Assembly: GCF_018398335.1 (NCBI RefSeq)
Contig: NZ_JAHBRX010000001.1
Span: forward strand, 620,001 to 684,000
Source: Chelatococcus sp. HY11
GTDB lineage: Bacteria; Pseudomonadota; Alphaproteobacteria; Rhizobiales; Beijerinckiaceae
Reading direction: 5' to 3'
Length of the DNA: 64,000 nt
Part shown: piece by piece, positions 54,998-63,328 of the stretch
How the letters are laid out: the number at the start of each line of letters is the position of its first letter
How positions within the stretch are numbered: the first letter of the stretch is position 1
Notes under the pieces: model-generated
The model's input: only the letters and a program-made list of their open reading frames with translations
Told to the model about the DNA's origin: nothing
The model's database searches: none
Position numbers and translations under genes: made by a program

Positions 54998-56029
54998 ATG
55001 ACGCGCGCGATGATCGCCGGTTGTTCCGGCCTAAGCTTGACCGCAGAGGAAGCGCGCTTCTTTCGCGATGCGGATCCGTGGGGCTTCATCCTTTTCAGGC
55101 GCAACGTGGATACGCCGGATCAGGTGAGGGCCCTGACGGCGGCCCTGCGCGAGGCCGTCGGTCGCGCGGATGCGCCCATCCTCATCGATCAGGAGGGCGG
55201 GCGTGTGCAGCGGTTGAGGCCTCCCCACTGGCCCGATTATCCGCCCGGCCGGGCTTTTGGTGAGCTCTACGAGCGCGACGAGGCCTTTGGGCGTGAGATC
55301 GCGCGGCTCGGTGCCCGCCTGATCGCCCACGACTTGCTGTCGGTCGGCGTAACCGTGGATTGCATGCCTGTCCTCGACATTCCAATCCCGGGGGCTAGCT
55401 CGGTCATCGGTGATCGCGCCTATGGATCGCAGCCGCGCCTCGTCGCGGATCTCGGCCGGGCGGTCGCCGACGGCCTCATGGCGGGCGGCGTGCTGCCGGT
55501 GATCAAGCATGTGCCCGGCCATGGGCGAGCGGGCGTCGACAGCCATCACGAACTGCCAGTCGTTGACGTCGCCCTGGCGGAACTGGAGATGTGCGATTTC
55601 GTGCCCTTCCGCCTCCTGTCGGACCTGCCGCTCGCGATGACGGCGCATGTGGTCTACAAGGCCATCGACGAGCGTCATCCCGCGACGACCTCAGCGGTCA
55701 TCATCAGCCGCGTTATTCGCCAGGCCATCGGTTTCGGCGGCCTTTTGATGAGCGATGACCTGTCCATGAATGCGCTCTCCGGCACCGCCGAGGAGCGCGC
55801 GCGGGCTTCGCTCAATGGGGGTTGCGACGTCGTTCTCCATTGCAACGGCGATCTTGACGAGATGCGTCGTGTCGCGGCGGAGGTGCCGTTGCTCGCCGGG
55901 GAGGCTGAGGCCCGTGCGGCCGCGGCGCTGAGGGCGACGGCCGCGGGGCCGGAGCCTTTCGATCCTGTGGAAGGCATGGCTTGCCTCAACCTAGCGCTTG
56001 CGACGGCCGCGCGAGGCGCTGAAGGTTAA
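54998..56029 (+). CDS. nagZ: Beta-N-acetylhexosaminidase (GH3)
   Basis: 343 residues, cytosolic. Removes GlcNAc from anhydro-muropeptides in cell-wall recycling. GH3 signatures: 'DPWGFILFRRNVDTPDQVRAL', 'PILIDQEGGRVQRLRPPHWPDYPPG', the His-containing catalytic loop 'GVLPVIKHVPGHGRAGVDSHHELPVV', and the nucleophile Asp in 'GFGGLLMSDDLSMNALSGT'. Length is typical. It lies 36 bp before scpA, and nagZ-scpA-scpB-tatABC is a conserved alphaproteobacterial order. Confidence 0.97.
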   Translation: MTRAMIAGCSGLSLTAEEARFFRDADPWGFILFRRNVDTPDQVRALTAALREAVGRADAPILIDQEGGRVQRLRPPHWPDYPPGRAFGELYERDEAFGREIARLGARLIAHDLLSVGVTVDCMPVLDIPIPGASSVIGDRAYGSQPRLVADLGRAVADGLMAGGVLPVIKHVPGHGRAGVDSHHELPVVDVALAELEMCDFVPFRLLSDLPLAMTAHVVYKAIDERHPATTSAVIISRVIRQAIGFGGLLMSDDLSMNALSGTAEERARASLNGGCDVVLHCNGDLDEMRRVAAEVPLLAGEAEARAAAALRATAAGPEPFDPVEGMACLNLALATAARGAEG

Positions 56030-56065
56030 CGCTGGTACGAATCATCGCATCCGGAGCGAAATGCC

Positions 56066-56977
56066 GTGACTCGCGAACTTGTGTTCGAGGATGTCGCGCA
56101 ACCTGAGCGCGACGATGACGATCCCGCCCTGATCGTCGATGTGGACGGATTTGAAGGTCCTCTTGACCTGCTGCTCGAACTCGCGCGGCGACAAAAGGTG
56201 GATCTCGCGCGGATTTCCATTCTGGCGCTCGCGGAGCAGTATCTCGGCTTCGTCGAGGAGGCGCGCCGTGTCCGCCTCGAGCTTGCCGCCGATTATCTCG
56301 TCATGGCGGCCTGGCTTGCCTATCTCAAATCCCGCCTCCTCCTGCCGGAGGTCCCGAAGGGGGAGGGCGATGAGCCGAGCGCGGCGGATCTGGCGACAGC
56401 ACTCGCCTTGCGCCTGCGACGGCTGGAGGCCATGCGGGAGGCCGCGAAGAAGCTGGCGGAGCGGCCTCAGCTGGGGCGTGAGTTCTTTGCCCGTGGCCAG
56501 CCCGAGGCCATAGGCGACATCGCGCGTCCGCAATGGGAGGCGACACTCTACGATCTCCTGAGTGCCTATGCCCACCAGCGGATGAAGAACGTCAATGCGC
56601 GGGTGACGCTGCGCAAGCGCTTCGTCTGGTCCCTGGTCGACGCGCGCGAGACGCTGGAACGGCTCGTTGGCGTCGCCACGAATTGGACACAACTGGACGA
56701 TTTTCTCGTCGACTACGCTGTCGATCCCGCCATGCGCACGACCGTGAGGGCTTCCGCCTTCTCGGCGACGCTTGAGATGGTGCGTGAAGGCCTGCTCGAC
56801 CTGCAGCAGGATGGCGCCTTCACGCCGCTGTGGGTACGCAGGCGCGAAAAGCCCAGGCTCAAGACGGCTGATGGTGCTGACGGCATCGGACATGGTGTGC
56901 GGGGCGTCTCCCAATCGGATGAACCTGGGCACGAGGGGCGCGCTGCGCAGAGTGAGGTCCAAGAGGACGCGGCATGA
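56066..56977 (+). CDS. scpA: Segregation and condensation protein A
   Basis: 303 residues from GTG 56066. Kleisin that links SMC heads. The N-terminal block 'VDGFEGPLDLLLELARRQKVDLARISILALAEQYLGFVEEARRV', with 'LAADYLVMAAWLAYLKSRLLLPE', is diagnostic; the winged C-terminal part ends 'VREGLLDLQQDGAFTPLWVRRREKPRLKTADG'. A polar tail of about 30 residues follows. The stop overlaps the scpB ATG (ATGA), so ScpA and ScpB are made stoichiometrically by coupling. Confidence 0.96.
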   Translation: MTRELVFEDVAQPERDDDDPALIVDVDGFEGPLDLLLELARRQKVDLARISILALAEQYLGFVEEARRVRLELAADYLVMAAWLAYLKSRLLLPEVPKGEGDEPSAADLATALALRLRRLEAMREAAKKLAERPQLGREFFARGQPEAIGDIARPQWEATLYDLLSAYAHQRMKNVNARVTLRKRFVWSLVDARETLERLVGVATNWTQLDDFLVDYAVDPAMRTTVRASAFSATLEMVREGLLDLQQDGAFTPLWVRRREKPRLKTADGADGIGHGVRGVSQSDEPGHEGRAAQSEVQEDAA

Positions 56978-57687
56978 CGGCCAATATCAGGGCCATCGCG
57001 ACTGACGACGAGGAGGCTTTCGTTTTCGCGCAGGCTGTGCGCGCGGCCGAGGCCGTGTTGTTCGCGTCGCGCGAGCCGGTCAGCGAGCGGGATCTCGCGA
57101 GCCGCCTGCCGCCGACCACCGACGTGCCGACGGTGCTCGACCGATTGCAGGCCCATTACGTCGGGCGCGGCGTCAATCTTGTTCGCGTCGCCGGCCTGTG
57201 GGCTTTTCGTACGGCGCCTGACCTCGCGGCCTCGTTGGCGCGTGAGGTCGATGAACCGCGCAAATTGTCGCGGGCGGCCCTCGAGACGCTGGCCATCATC
57301 GCCTATCATCAGCCTGTCACACGCGCTGAGATAGAGGACATCCGCGGGGTGGCGACGTCTCGCGGGACGCTCGACACGCTCCTCGAGAGTTCATGGATCC
57401 GGCTGCGCGGGCGTCGCCGGACACCGGGGCGTCCGGTTACCTACGGGACGACGGCAGCCTTCCTGACGCATTTCGGGCTTGATGCCATCGATGACCTGCC
57501 GGGGCTCGACGAATTGAAAGGCGCTGGTTTCATCGAGGGGCGCGTGCCATCGGCTTTCAGCGTGCCCCTGCCGAGCGACAGCCCCGCGCTGACCGGTGAC
57601 GAGGATCCTCTGGAGGATGGTCCCCTCGAGGATAACCTGTTCGACCGGCTGAGCGAGGAGCGCGGGTCTGACGACGACAACACCTGA
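56974..57687 (+). CDS. scpB: Segregation and condensation protein B
   Basis: 237 residues. Two winged-helix domains: 'RAAEAVLFASREPVSERDLASRLPPTTDVPTVLDRLQAHY' and 'LSRAALETLAIIAYHQPVTRAEIEDIRGVATSRGTLDTLLESSWIRLRGRRRTPGRPVTYGTTAAFLTHFGLDAIDDLPGLDEL'. ScpB dimers bind the centre of ScpA in SMC-ScpAB condensin. The C-terminus is acidic and disordered ('DEDPLEDGPLEDNLFDRLSEE'). It is translationally coupled to scpA; tatA starts 175 bp later. Confidence 0.96.
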   Translation: MTANIRAIATDDEEAFVFAQAVRAAEAVLFASREPVSERDLASRLPPTTDVPTVLDRLQAHYVGRGVNLVRVAGLWAFRTAPDLAASLAREVDEPRKLSRAALETLAIIAYHQPVTRAEIEDIRGVATSRGTLDTLLESSWIRLRGRRRTPGRPVTYGTTAAFLTHFGLDAIDDLPGLDELKGAGFIEGRVPSAFSVPLPSDSPALTGDEDPLEDGPLEDNLFDRLSEERGSDDDNT

Positions 57688-57862
57688 TAAGCCTGAGCGT
57701 CGCTATTGTCCGGCATAGCGCGAGCTTCGCGGCAGTCACGCAATGGCGATGACGAAGTGCTTGTTTTCGCCGTGACGGACGCCTAGTTTCGAAGAAAGTT
57801 CAGCCCGCAGACCGTGCGGGCGATTGTGGTGCGCCGAAGGTGGTGCTCTCGGAGATTGAGTT

Positions 57863-58111
57863 ATGGGTGGAGCTAGCATTTGGCACTGGATCGTCGTCGG
57901 CGTGATCGTGCTGCTCTTGTTCGGGCGGGGCAAGATTTCGGACATGATGGGCGACGTGGCCAAGGGCATCAAGGCCTTCAAGAAGGGCATGAGCGAGGAC
58001 GAGGAGAAGGCGGCGCAGTCCACCGCCTCGGAGCCGCCGCGCCCGCTCAGCCATCAGTCCCCTCCCGGCGCGACCGTCGAGACGCCCGCCGGCGAGCGCA
58101 AGGCCGGCTAA
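57863..58111 (+). CDS. tatA: Sec-independent protein translocase TatA
   Basis: 82 residues. Short N-terminus, transmembrane helix (about 5-21, '[17 protein letters not shown]') and amphipathic helix '[28 protein letters not shown]', with the conserved F-G hinge (L-F-G-R-G). The rest is disordered. TatA oligomers form the pore through which folded proteins pass. It is first in tatA-tatB-tatC. Confidence 0.97.
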   Translation: MGGASIWHWIVVGVIVLLLFGRGKISDMMGDVAKGIKAFKKGMSEDEEKAAQSTASEPPRPLSHQSPPGATVETPAGERKAG

Positions 58112-58189
58112 GCACGATAATGCGCGCGGCGGCCCGGCCGCATTCATGACTAGGGTGCGATCGGATCGCCGGACGCCGTTGAGCCTGAC

Positions 58190-59287
58190 ATGTTCGATAT
58201 AGGTTGGAGCGAATTACTCCTCATCGGTGCGGTGGCGCTCGTCGTCATCGGTCCGAAGGATTTGCCGCGTGCGCTGAAGACGGTTGGGCAATTCACCACC
58301 AAGCTCAAGCGTATGGCGGCCGAGTTTCAGTCCCAGTTCAACGAGGCGATGCGCGAGGCCGAGCTCGACGACATCAAGCGCAGCGTTGACAGCGTGAAGG
58401 ACGCAACCAAGTCGTTCAACCCGCTCCAGAAGGTGCGGGATGAACTGCAGACGGTTCGGGACGATATCCGCAGCAGCGTCGAGAACAAGCCGGCCGATAC
58501 GATGGCCTCGCCATCGCCGGTCGAACCCTCGCCTGTCACCGTCACCGAGGTGGCGGAGACTGGTGATACAGTCAGCGGCGCGACCTCCAACACGATACAG
58601 GTGTCGGCATCGGACAGCGTCGCCACGCCGCATCCGGACCATCCGCTGCCACCGCTCGATCTTGGCTTGGCCAATGTGCCCGCAACGCCCGAGCCTGCGG
58701 CGGTTCTGACCGCGGCGCGCGCGCCCGCGAAGCCAGTCGACCCAAGCAAGCCAGAAGCTCCCAAGGTCGCGCCAGCCGCGGCCGCACCGGTCACTGCCAC
58801 CGAGCCGACAAAGCTCGCGGCGGCAGGTCCGGTCGGCCAGGTGGAGGAGGCGGGGGCAGCCAAGCCTGCCGCGAAGTCGAGACGGAAGACGCCTGCGACT
58901 GGTGTCGCTGATGATAGCGCAACTCCGGTGCCCCGGGCCCGGGCGGCCAAGCCGCGAGCCGCCGCGAAGCCTGCTGTTGCCGGCGGATCCGATGCCGCGG
59001 CAGGCCGCAGCGCCGAACCGACTACGGCTGGCAAGGCAAGGGCTCCCTCGACGTCGACCGCCTCAAAGCCTAAATCCGCGGCCAAGACCGCCTCCAAATC
59101 CGGGGCCGCCTCCAAATCCGGGATAGTGGCCAGATCAGGATCCGCCGCGAAGTCCAAGCGGGCTTCAGGATCCGAGAATGCCCCGCGAACGGAAATCGCT
59201 GCGCTTCCGGGCGTGGGCGAGGGTGCGCCGGCCGGCGGTTCCTCTGTGACCAAGCCTGACGTGCCGGGCGAAGGAAGCCTGACATGA
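58190..59287 (+). CDS. tatB: Sec-independent protein translocase TatB with long Ala/Lys-rich tail
   Basis: 365 residues, about twice the length of E. coli TatB. '[64 protein letters not shown]' is the canonical TatB head with Glu 8 and the G-P hinge. From about residue 100 the protein is low-complexity (Ala, Pro, Ser, Thr, Lys), with an 18-bp DNA tandem repeat near the end encoding repeated AASKSG. TatB with TatC forms the twin-arginine signal receptor. The stop overlaps the tatC ATG (ATGA). Confidence 0.95.
   Translation: MFDIGWSELLLIGAVALVVIGPKDLPRALKTVGQFTTKLKRMAAEFQSQFNEAMREAELDDIKRSVDSVKDATKSFNPLQKVRDELQTVRDDIRSSVENKPADTMASPSPVEPSPVTVTEVAETGDTVSGATSNTIQVSASDSVATPHPDHPLPPLDLGLANVPATPEPAAVLTAARAPAKPVDPSKPEAPKVAPAAAAPVTATEPTKLAAAGPVGQVEEAGAAKPAAKSRRKTPATGVADDSATPVPRARAAKPRAAAKPAVAGGSDAAAGRSAEPTTAGKARAPSTSTASKPKSAAKTASKSGAASKSGIVARSGSAAKSKRASGSENAPRTEIAALPGVGEGAPAGGSSVTKPDVPGEGSLT
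59088..59123 (+). repeat. 18-bp tandem duplication inside tatB
   Basis: CCGCCTCCAAATCCGGGG (59088-59105) and CCGCCTCCAAATCCGGGA (59106-59123), 17 of 18 identical, in frame, encoding part of '[11 protein letters not shown]'. It is the coding counterpart of the 15-18-bp duplications seen at several gene starts in this window. Confidence 0.85.
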
Positions 59288-60108
59288 GCGAGGTTCAGAC
59301 CAGCGTGCCGCCCGTCGAGGAAGAACTCGACGAGGTCGAGGCCTCGCGGGCGCCTTTGATCGATCATCTCATCGAGTTGCGCTCGCGCCTGATCAAGGCG
59401 TTGATCAGCTTTATCGTGATGTTCTTCCTCTGCTTCCTCCTGGCGAAGCAGATCTACAACATCCTGGTCTGGCCCTATGTGTTCGCGGCCGGCCCTGGCG
59501 CCGACGTGCGCCTGATCTATACGGCGCCGCTCGAATATCTCTTCACCCAGATCAAGATCGCCGTGTTCGGCGCAGCCTTCCTGTCGTTCCCCGTGGTAGC
59601 GACGCAGATCTATAAGTTCGTCGCGCCGGGTCTCTATAAGAACGAGCGGCAGGCCTTCCTGCCCTATCTGGTGGCGACCCCTGTGTTTTTCGGCCTGGGC
59701 GCGGCCGTCGTCTATTTCATCGCCATGCCGATGGTGATGAATTTCTCCCTCGGCCAGCAGCAGGCGGGCGGCGCGGGCCACGCGGCGATCGAGCTTCTGC
59801 CTAAGGTCAGCGAATATCTCTCGCTGATCATGACCCTGATCTTCGCTTTCGGCATCTGCTTCCAGTTGCCGGTGATTCTCACGCTTCTGGCGCGGGCCGG
59901 GCTGATCGACAGCCAGTTCCTCAAGGACAAGCGGCGCTATGCCATCGTTGGCGTGTTCATCATCGCGGCCGTGCTGACGCCGCCTGACGTGATCAGCCAG
60001 GTAACCCTTGCCCTGCCTACGCTCCTCCTTTACGAGCTTTCTATCGTCTCGGTCCGCATGGTCGAGAAGAAGCGGGCGGAAGCCGAGGCCGCACGCGAAG
60101 CGGAGTGA
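59284..60108 (+). CDS. tatC: Sec-independent protein translocase TatC
   Basis: 274 residues with six transmembrane helices. Conserved cytoplasmic N-terminus '[29 protein letters not shown]', signal-binding loop '[29 protein letters not shown]' containing the conserved Glu, and '[32 protein letters not shown]' at the end. It recognises twin-arginine signal peptides together with TatB. It is translationally coupled to tatB; serS begins 56 bp after its stop. Confidence 0.98.
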   Translation: MSEVQTSVPPVEEELDEVEASRAPLIDHLIELRSRLIKALISFIVMFFLCFLLAKQIYNILVWPYVFAAGPGADVRLIYTAPLEYLFTQIKIAVFGAAFLSFPVVATQIYKFVAPGLYKNERQAFLPYLVATPVFFGLGAAVVYFIAMPMVMNFSLGQQQAGGAGHAAIELLPKVSEYLSLIMTLIFAFGICFQLPVILTLLARAGLIDSQFLKDKRRYAIVGVFIIAAVLTPPDVISQVTLALPTLLLYELSIVSVRMVEKKRAEAEAAREAE

Positions 60109-60164
60109 GCCTTGCAGCAAGCACGCCGTTGATGATTGCCCGGCGGCTGAGATAGCACAGGCCC

Positions 60165-61493
60165 ATGCACGACATTCGCCTCATTCGCGACAACCCTGAG
60201 CCCTTCGTGACAGGGTTGATTCGCCGTGGCTCCTCCAAGGAGGAGGCGCAAGCCCTTCTCGACAGGCTTCTCGGTCTCGACGACCGCAGGCGCGCGGCGA
60301 TCGCCGCCGCCCAGTCGGTGCAGGAGCGGCGCAACGCGCTGTCGCGTGAGGTCGGCGAGGCGAAGAAGGCGAAGGATGAGGCACGCGCGCAGGCGCTGAT
60401 GGCCGAGGTCGCGGCGTTGAAGGACAAGGCGCCCGAGCTCGAGGCCGAGGAGCGTGACGCGCTGGCGGAGCTCGACCGCGAGCTCGCGGCCATTCCCAAC
60501 ACGCCGCTCGATGAGGTGCCGACCGGCGCCGACGAGCACGACAACGTCGAACACCATCAATATGGCGCCAAGCGCAACTATGCCTTCACGCCGAAGCAGC
60601 ATTTCGAGGTCGGCGAGGGGCTTGGCCTCATGGACTTCGAGACGGCGGCGAAGCTATCCGGCGCGCGTTTCGTCGTGCTCAAGGGCGGGCTCGCGCGGCT
60701 GGAGCGGGCGCTCGGCCAGTTCATGCTGGACGTCCACACCGGTGAGCACGGCTACACCGAGGTCAACCCGCCGTTGCTGGTGCGTGACGACGCCATGTTC
60801 GGCACGGCGCAGCTGCCTAAATTCGAGGACGACCAGTTCAGCGTGACGGCCGGCCGTCCCCAGGCGGATGGCTCCGCCGGCAGTCACTGGCTGATCCCGA
60901 CCGCGGAAGTGCCGCTGACAAATCTGGTCCGCGAATCAATCCTTTCCGAGGAAGAGCTGCCAAAGCGATTCACCGCGCTCACCCCGTGTTTCCGCGCCGA
61001 GGCGGGCTCGGCGGGCCGGGACACGCGCGGCATGATCCGCCAGCACCAGTTCACCAAGGTCGAGCTCGTGTCCATCACCACGCCGGAGACATCCGGCGAT
61101 GAGCATGAGCGCATGCTGGCCGCGGCCGAGGAAATCCTGAAGCGCCTGGAGCTGCACTACCGGGTCGTGACCCTGTGCACCGGCGACATGGGTTTTGCCT
61201 CGCAGAAGACCTACGACATCGAGGTCTGGCTCCCCGGGCAGAACGCCTATCGCGAGATTTCGAGCTGTTCGGTCTGCGGTGACTTCCAGGCGCGACGCAT
61301 GCAGGCACGTTTCCGCGCGGCCGGCGCCAAGCAGACGCGGCTCGTCCATACGCTCAACGGGTCCGGCACGGCGGTCGGCCGCGCGCTGGTCGCCGTGCTG
61401 GAGACCTGGCAGAACCAGGATGGATCGGTCACCATCCCGCCGGCCTTGCGCCCTTACATGATGGGGCAGACCAACCTCGAACGTCCGGCCTGA
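60165..61493 (+). CDS. serS: Serine-tRNA ligase
   Basis: 442 residues. An N-terminal antiparallel coiled coil (about 25-105, '[41 protein letters not shown]') clamps tRNA(Ser). The class II core has motif 2 '[37 protein letters not shown]' and motif 3 '[40 protein letters not shown]'. All is standard. It follows tatC and precedes surE, the usual order. The region to surE (203 bp) contains a 10-bp inverted repeat. Confidence 0.98.
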   Translation: MHDIRLIRDNPEPFVTGLIRRGSSKEEAQALLDRLLGLDDRRRAAIAAAQSVQERRNALSREVGEAKKAKDEARAQALMAEVAALKDKAPELEAEERDALAELDRELAAIPNTPLDEVPTGADEHDNVEHHQYGAKRNYAFTPKQHFEVGEGLGLMDFETAAKLSGARFVVLKGGLARLERALGQFMLDVHTGEHGYTEVNPPLLVRDDAMFGTAQLPKFEDDQFSVTAGRPQADGSAGSHWLIPTAEVPLTNLVRESILSEEELPKRFTALTPCFRAEAGSAGRDTRGMIRQHQFTKVELVSITTPETSGDEHERMLAAAEEILKRLELHYRVVTLCTGDMGFASQKTYDIEVWLPGQNAYREISSCSVCGDFQARRMQARFRAAGAKQTRLVHTLNGSGTAVGRALVAVLETWQNQDGSVTIPPALRPYMMGQTNLERPA

Positions 61494-61600
61494 TAACTGC
61501 TCCTCAAGACGCGATCCGCCTGGTCGCGGGCGCGGGGGAGGCGGTCGTTGGCCGGGCGCATGATCCCGTCCGGAAAGTCGGGTAACTTTTCGGGCTTATG

Positions 61601-61634
61601 CTCTGGTCGTGGCCTCATGCGGCGACGACCAGAG
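61601..61634 (+). promoter_or_regulatory. Inverted repeat in the surE leader
   Basis: CTCTGGTCGT (61601-61610) and ACGACCAGAG (61625-61634) are perfectly complementary around 14 bases, 108-63 bp past the serS stop and 63 bp before the surE ATG. No T tract follows, so a leader structure or operator is likelier than a terminator. Confidence 0.45.
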
Positions 61635-61696
61635 ATGTCCGGTTGGGCGGAGTTCCGCCCCTCCATGCAATTCGCGAGACAGGAACTGGATACGCC

Positions 61697-62458
61697 ATGC
61701 GCATCATCGTGACCAATGACGACGGTATTCACGCGCCGGGACTGAAGGTCCTGCAGAAGATCGCGCATGAGCTGTCGGACGATGTGTGGACGGTGGCGCC
61801 GGAGACCGACCAGAGCGGCGTCTCGCACTCCCTGTCGCTCCACGACCCGCTTCGGCTTCGGCAGGTGGGCGATCGTGAGTTCGCGGTCAAGGGCACGCCC
61901 TCTGACTGCGTGATCATGGGGATGCGCAAGGTCCTCGCCGACAAGGCGCCGGACCTCGTGCTGTCCGGCGTCAATCGCGGCCAGAACGTCGCCGAGGACG
62001 TGATCTATTCCGGCACCATCGCCGGCGCGATGGAAGGGGCTATCCTCGGCTTGCCGGCGATCGCCATGTCGCAGGCTTTTCCGGCGGGGCAGCGCGACAA
62101 GACCCCGTGGGATTGCGCGGCCGCGCATGCCGCGTCGCTCGTCCGCAAGCTTCTCGAAGACGGGCTCGACGAGGGCACGCTCGTGAACATCAATTTCCCG
62201 GCCTGTCAGCCGGCTGAGGTCAAGGGCGTTGCCGTGACCATGCAGGGGCGCCGTGGCCTCGACGTGCTGCGGTTGGATGAGCGGGTGGACGGTCGCAACA
62301 ATCCCTATTTCTGGCTGACGCCGACGCGCGGTACGCCGCAGCTCGCCAATGGCACCGATCTGAAGGCGCTCGCCGAGCATAAGATCTCGGTGACGCCGCT
62401 GCAGCTCAACATGACCCATGAGCCCACCATGACGCGATTTGCGCGGCTGTTTGGCTGA
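61697..62458 (+). CDS. surE: 5'/3'-nucleotidase SurE
   Basis: 253 residues from ATG 61697 with AGGA 10 bases upstream; the open frame continues upstream to 61598 without family similarity. Metal site 'MRIIVTNDDGIHAPGLKVL' (Asp-Asp), Ser in 'DQSGVSHSLSLHDPLR', and 'VKGTPSDCVIMGM' with 'DLVLSGVNRGQNVAEDVIYSGTIAGAMEG' (Asn ligand) define the family. It hydrolyses nucleoside monophosphates and possibly short polyphosphate. The pcm gene begins four bases after the stop, as in the surE-pcm-nlpD order of many Proteobacteria. Confidence 0.97.
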   Translation: MRIIVTNDDGIHAPGLKVLQKIAHELSDDVWTVAPETDQSGVSHSLSLHDPLRLRQVGDREFAVKGTPSDCVIMGMRKVLADKAPDLVLSGVNRGQNVAEDVIYSGTIAGAMEGAILGLPAIAMSQAFPAGQRDKTPWDCAAAHAASLVRKLLEDGLDEGTLVNINFPACQPAEVKGVAVTMQGRRGLDVLRLDERVDGRNNPYFWLTPTRGTPQLANGTDLKALAEHKISVTPLQLNMTHEPTMTRFARLFG

Positions 62459-62462
62459 TACG

Positions 62463-63194
62463 ATGCCGCAACCGGCTGCTCCCTTCACGATCGCGGGCCC
62501 GCGCGTTGATACTGAACGCGGGGGCCCCGCCTCGGGTGCGGAGGAGACGGTTGCCTTCCTGCTGAGCCTCAGGGCGCGCGGCATTCGCGATACGACCCTG
62601 CTGCGCGCCATGGAGATGGTGCCGCGCGACCTGTTCGCCCCGCGGCGCTTCAGCGATCTCGCCCGGGCCGACGTCTCGCTGCCCTTGCCTTGTGGCCAGA
62701 CCATGACAGCACCCGCCACGATCGCCACGATGCTTCTTTCACTCGGCGTCGAGCGCCAACACCGCGTGCTGGAGGTGGGAACCGGCTCGGGCTACGTGGC
62801 GGCCGTGCTGGGGCATCTCGGCCGGGTCGTGGTGTCCACCGAGCGTTTCCGGACATTGGCGCTGGCTGCAACGGAACGCATCGCCACGCTCGATCTCGAC
62901 AATGTTGCCATCATGGCGGCTGACGGCCTGGCAATCGGCGAGGCGGGGGACAGCGAGGACGAGGATCTCGGGCCGTTTGACCGTATCCTCTTGAACGGCA
63001 CCCTTGACGAGCCGCCTCCTCCATCACTCACGGCGAGGCTCGCCCCAGGCGGCCGCTTGGTAGGCGCGCGAACGACCGACGGCCGGCAACAGCTGCTTCG
63101 CATGACGCGGGCCGCCGACGGAGCGCTGACGGAAGAGCTGGGGGCCGCCATTCGTCTGCCGCCTTTGGCGCATGGCGTCGCCAAGGCGCTTTGA
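62463..63194 (+). CDS. pcm: Protein-L-isoaspartate O-methyltransferase family protein
   Basis: 243 residues from ATG 62463. SAM-binding motif I is 'RQHRVLEVGTGSGYVAAVLGHL'; the preceding substrate region 'RDLFAPRRFSDLARADVSLPLPCGQTMTAPATIATML' corresponds to the PCMT 'GQTISQP' block. In the post-motif the usual 'TAAA' catalytic-side segment reads 'RILLNGTLDEPPP', and the C-terminus is shorter and acidic ('GDSEDEDLGPF' insertion). It repairs isoaspartyl residues if active; the divergent motif makes strict orthology less certain. Operon position after surE supports the call. Confidence 0.88.
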   Translation: MPQPAAPFTIAGPRVDTERGGPASGAEETVAFLLSLRARGIRDTTLLRAMEMVPRDLFAPRRFSDLARADVSLPLPCGQTMTAPATIATMLLSLGVERQHRVLEVGTGSGYVAAVLGHLGRVVVSTERFRTLALAATERIATLDLDNVAIMAADGLAIGEAGDSEDEDLGPFDRILLNGTLDEPPPPSLTARLAPGGRLVGARTTDGRQQLLRMTRAADGALTEELGAAIRLPPLAHGVAKAL

Positions 63195-63328
63195 AGCAGG
63201 GGCGTTCTTGAAGATTGTGACGAATCGATAGCGGAAATTATCCATAACACCCCCCAAAGCAACGCTTGCTTAACCTGAATCCGTTTTTAATCAGCCTGCG
63301 GATTTGTTGCGTTGAAGTGGGTGTGTCG

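Noticed and set aside
58327-60120. 597-codon minus-strand open frame opposite tatB-tatC
   Set aside because: Antisense to clear Tat genes; low-complexity reflection of the tatB tail.
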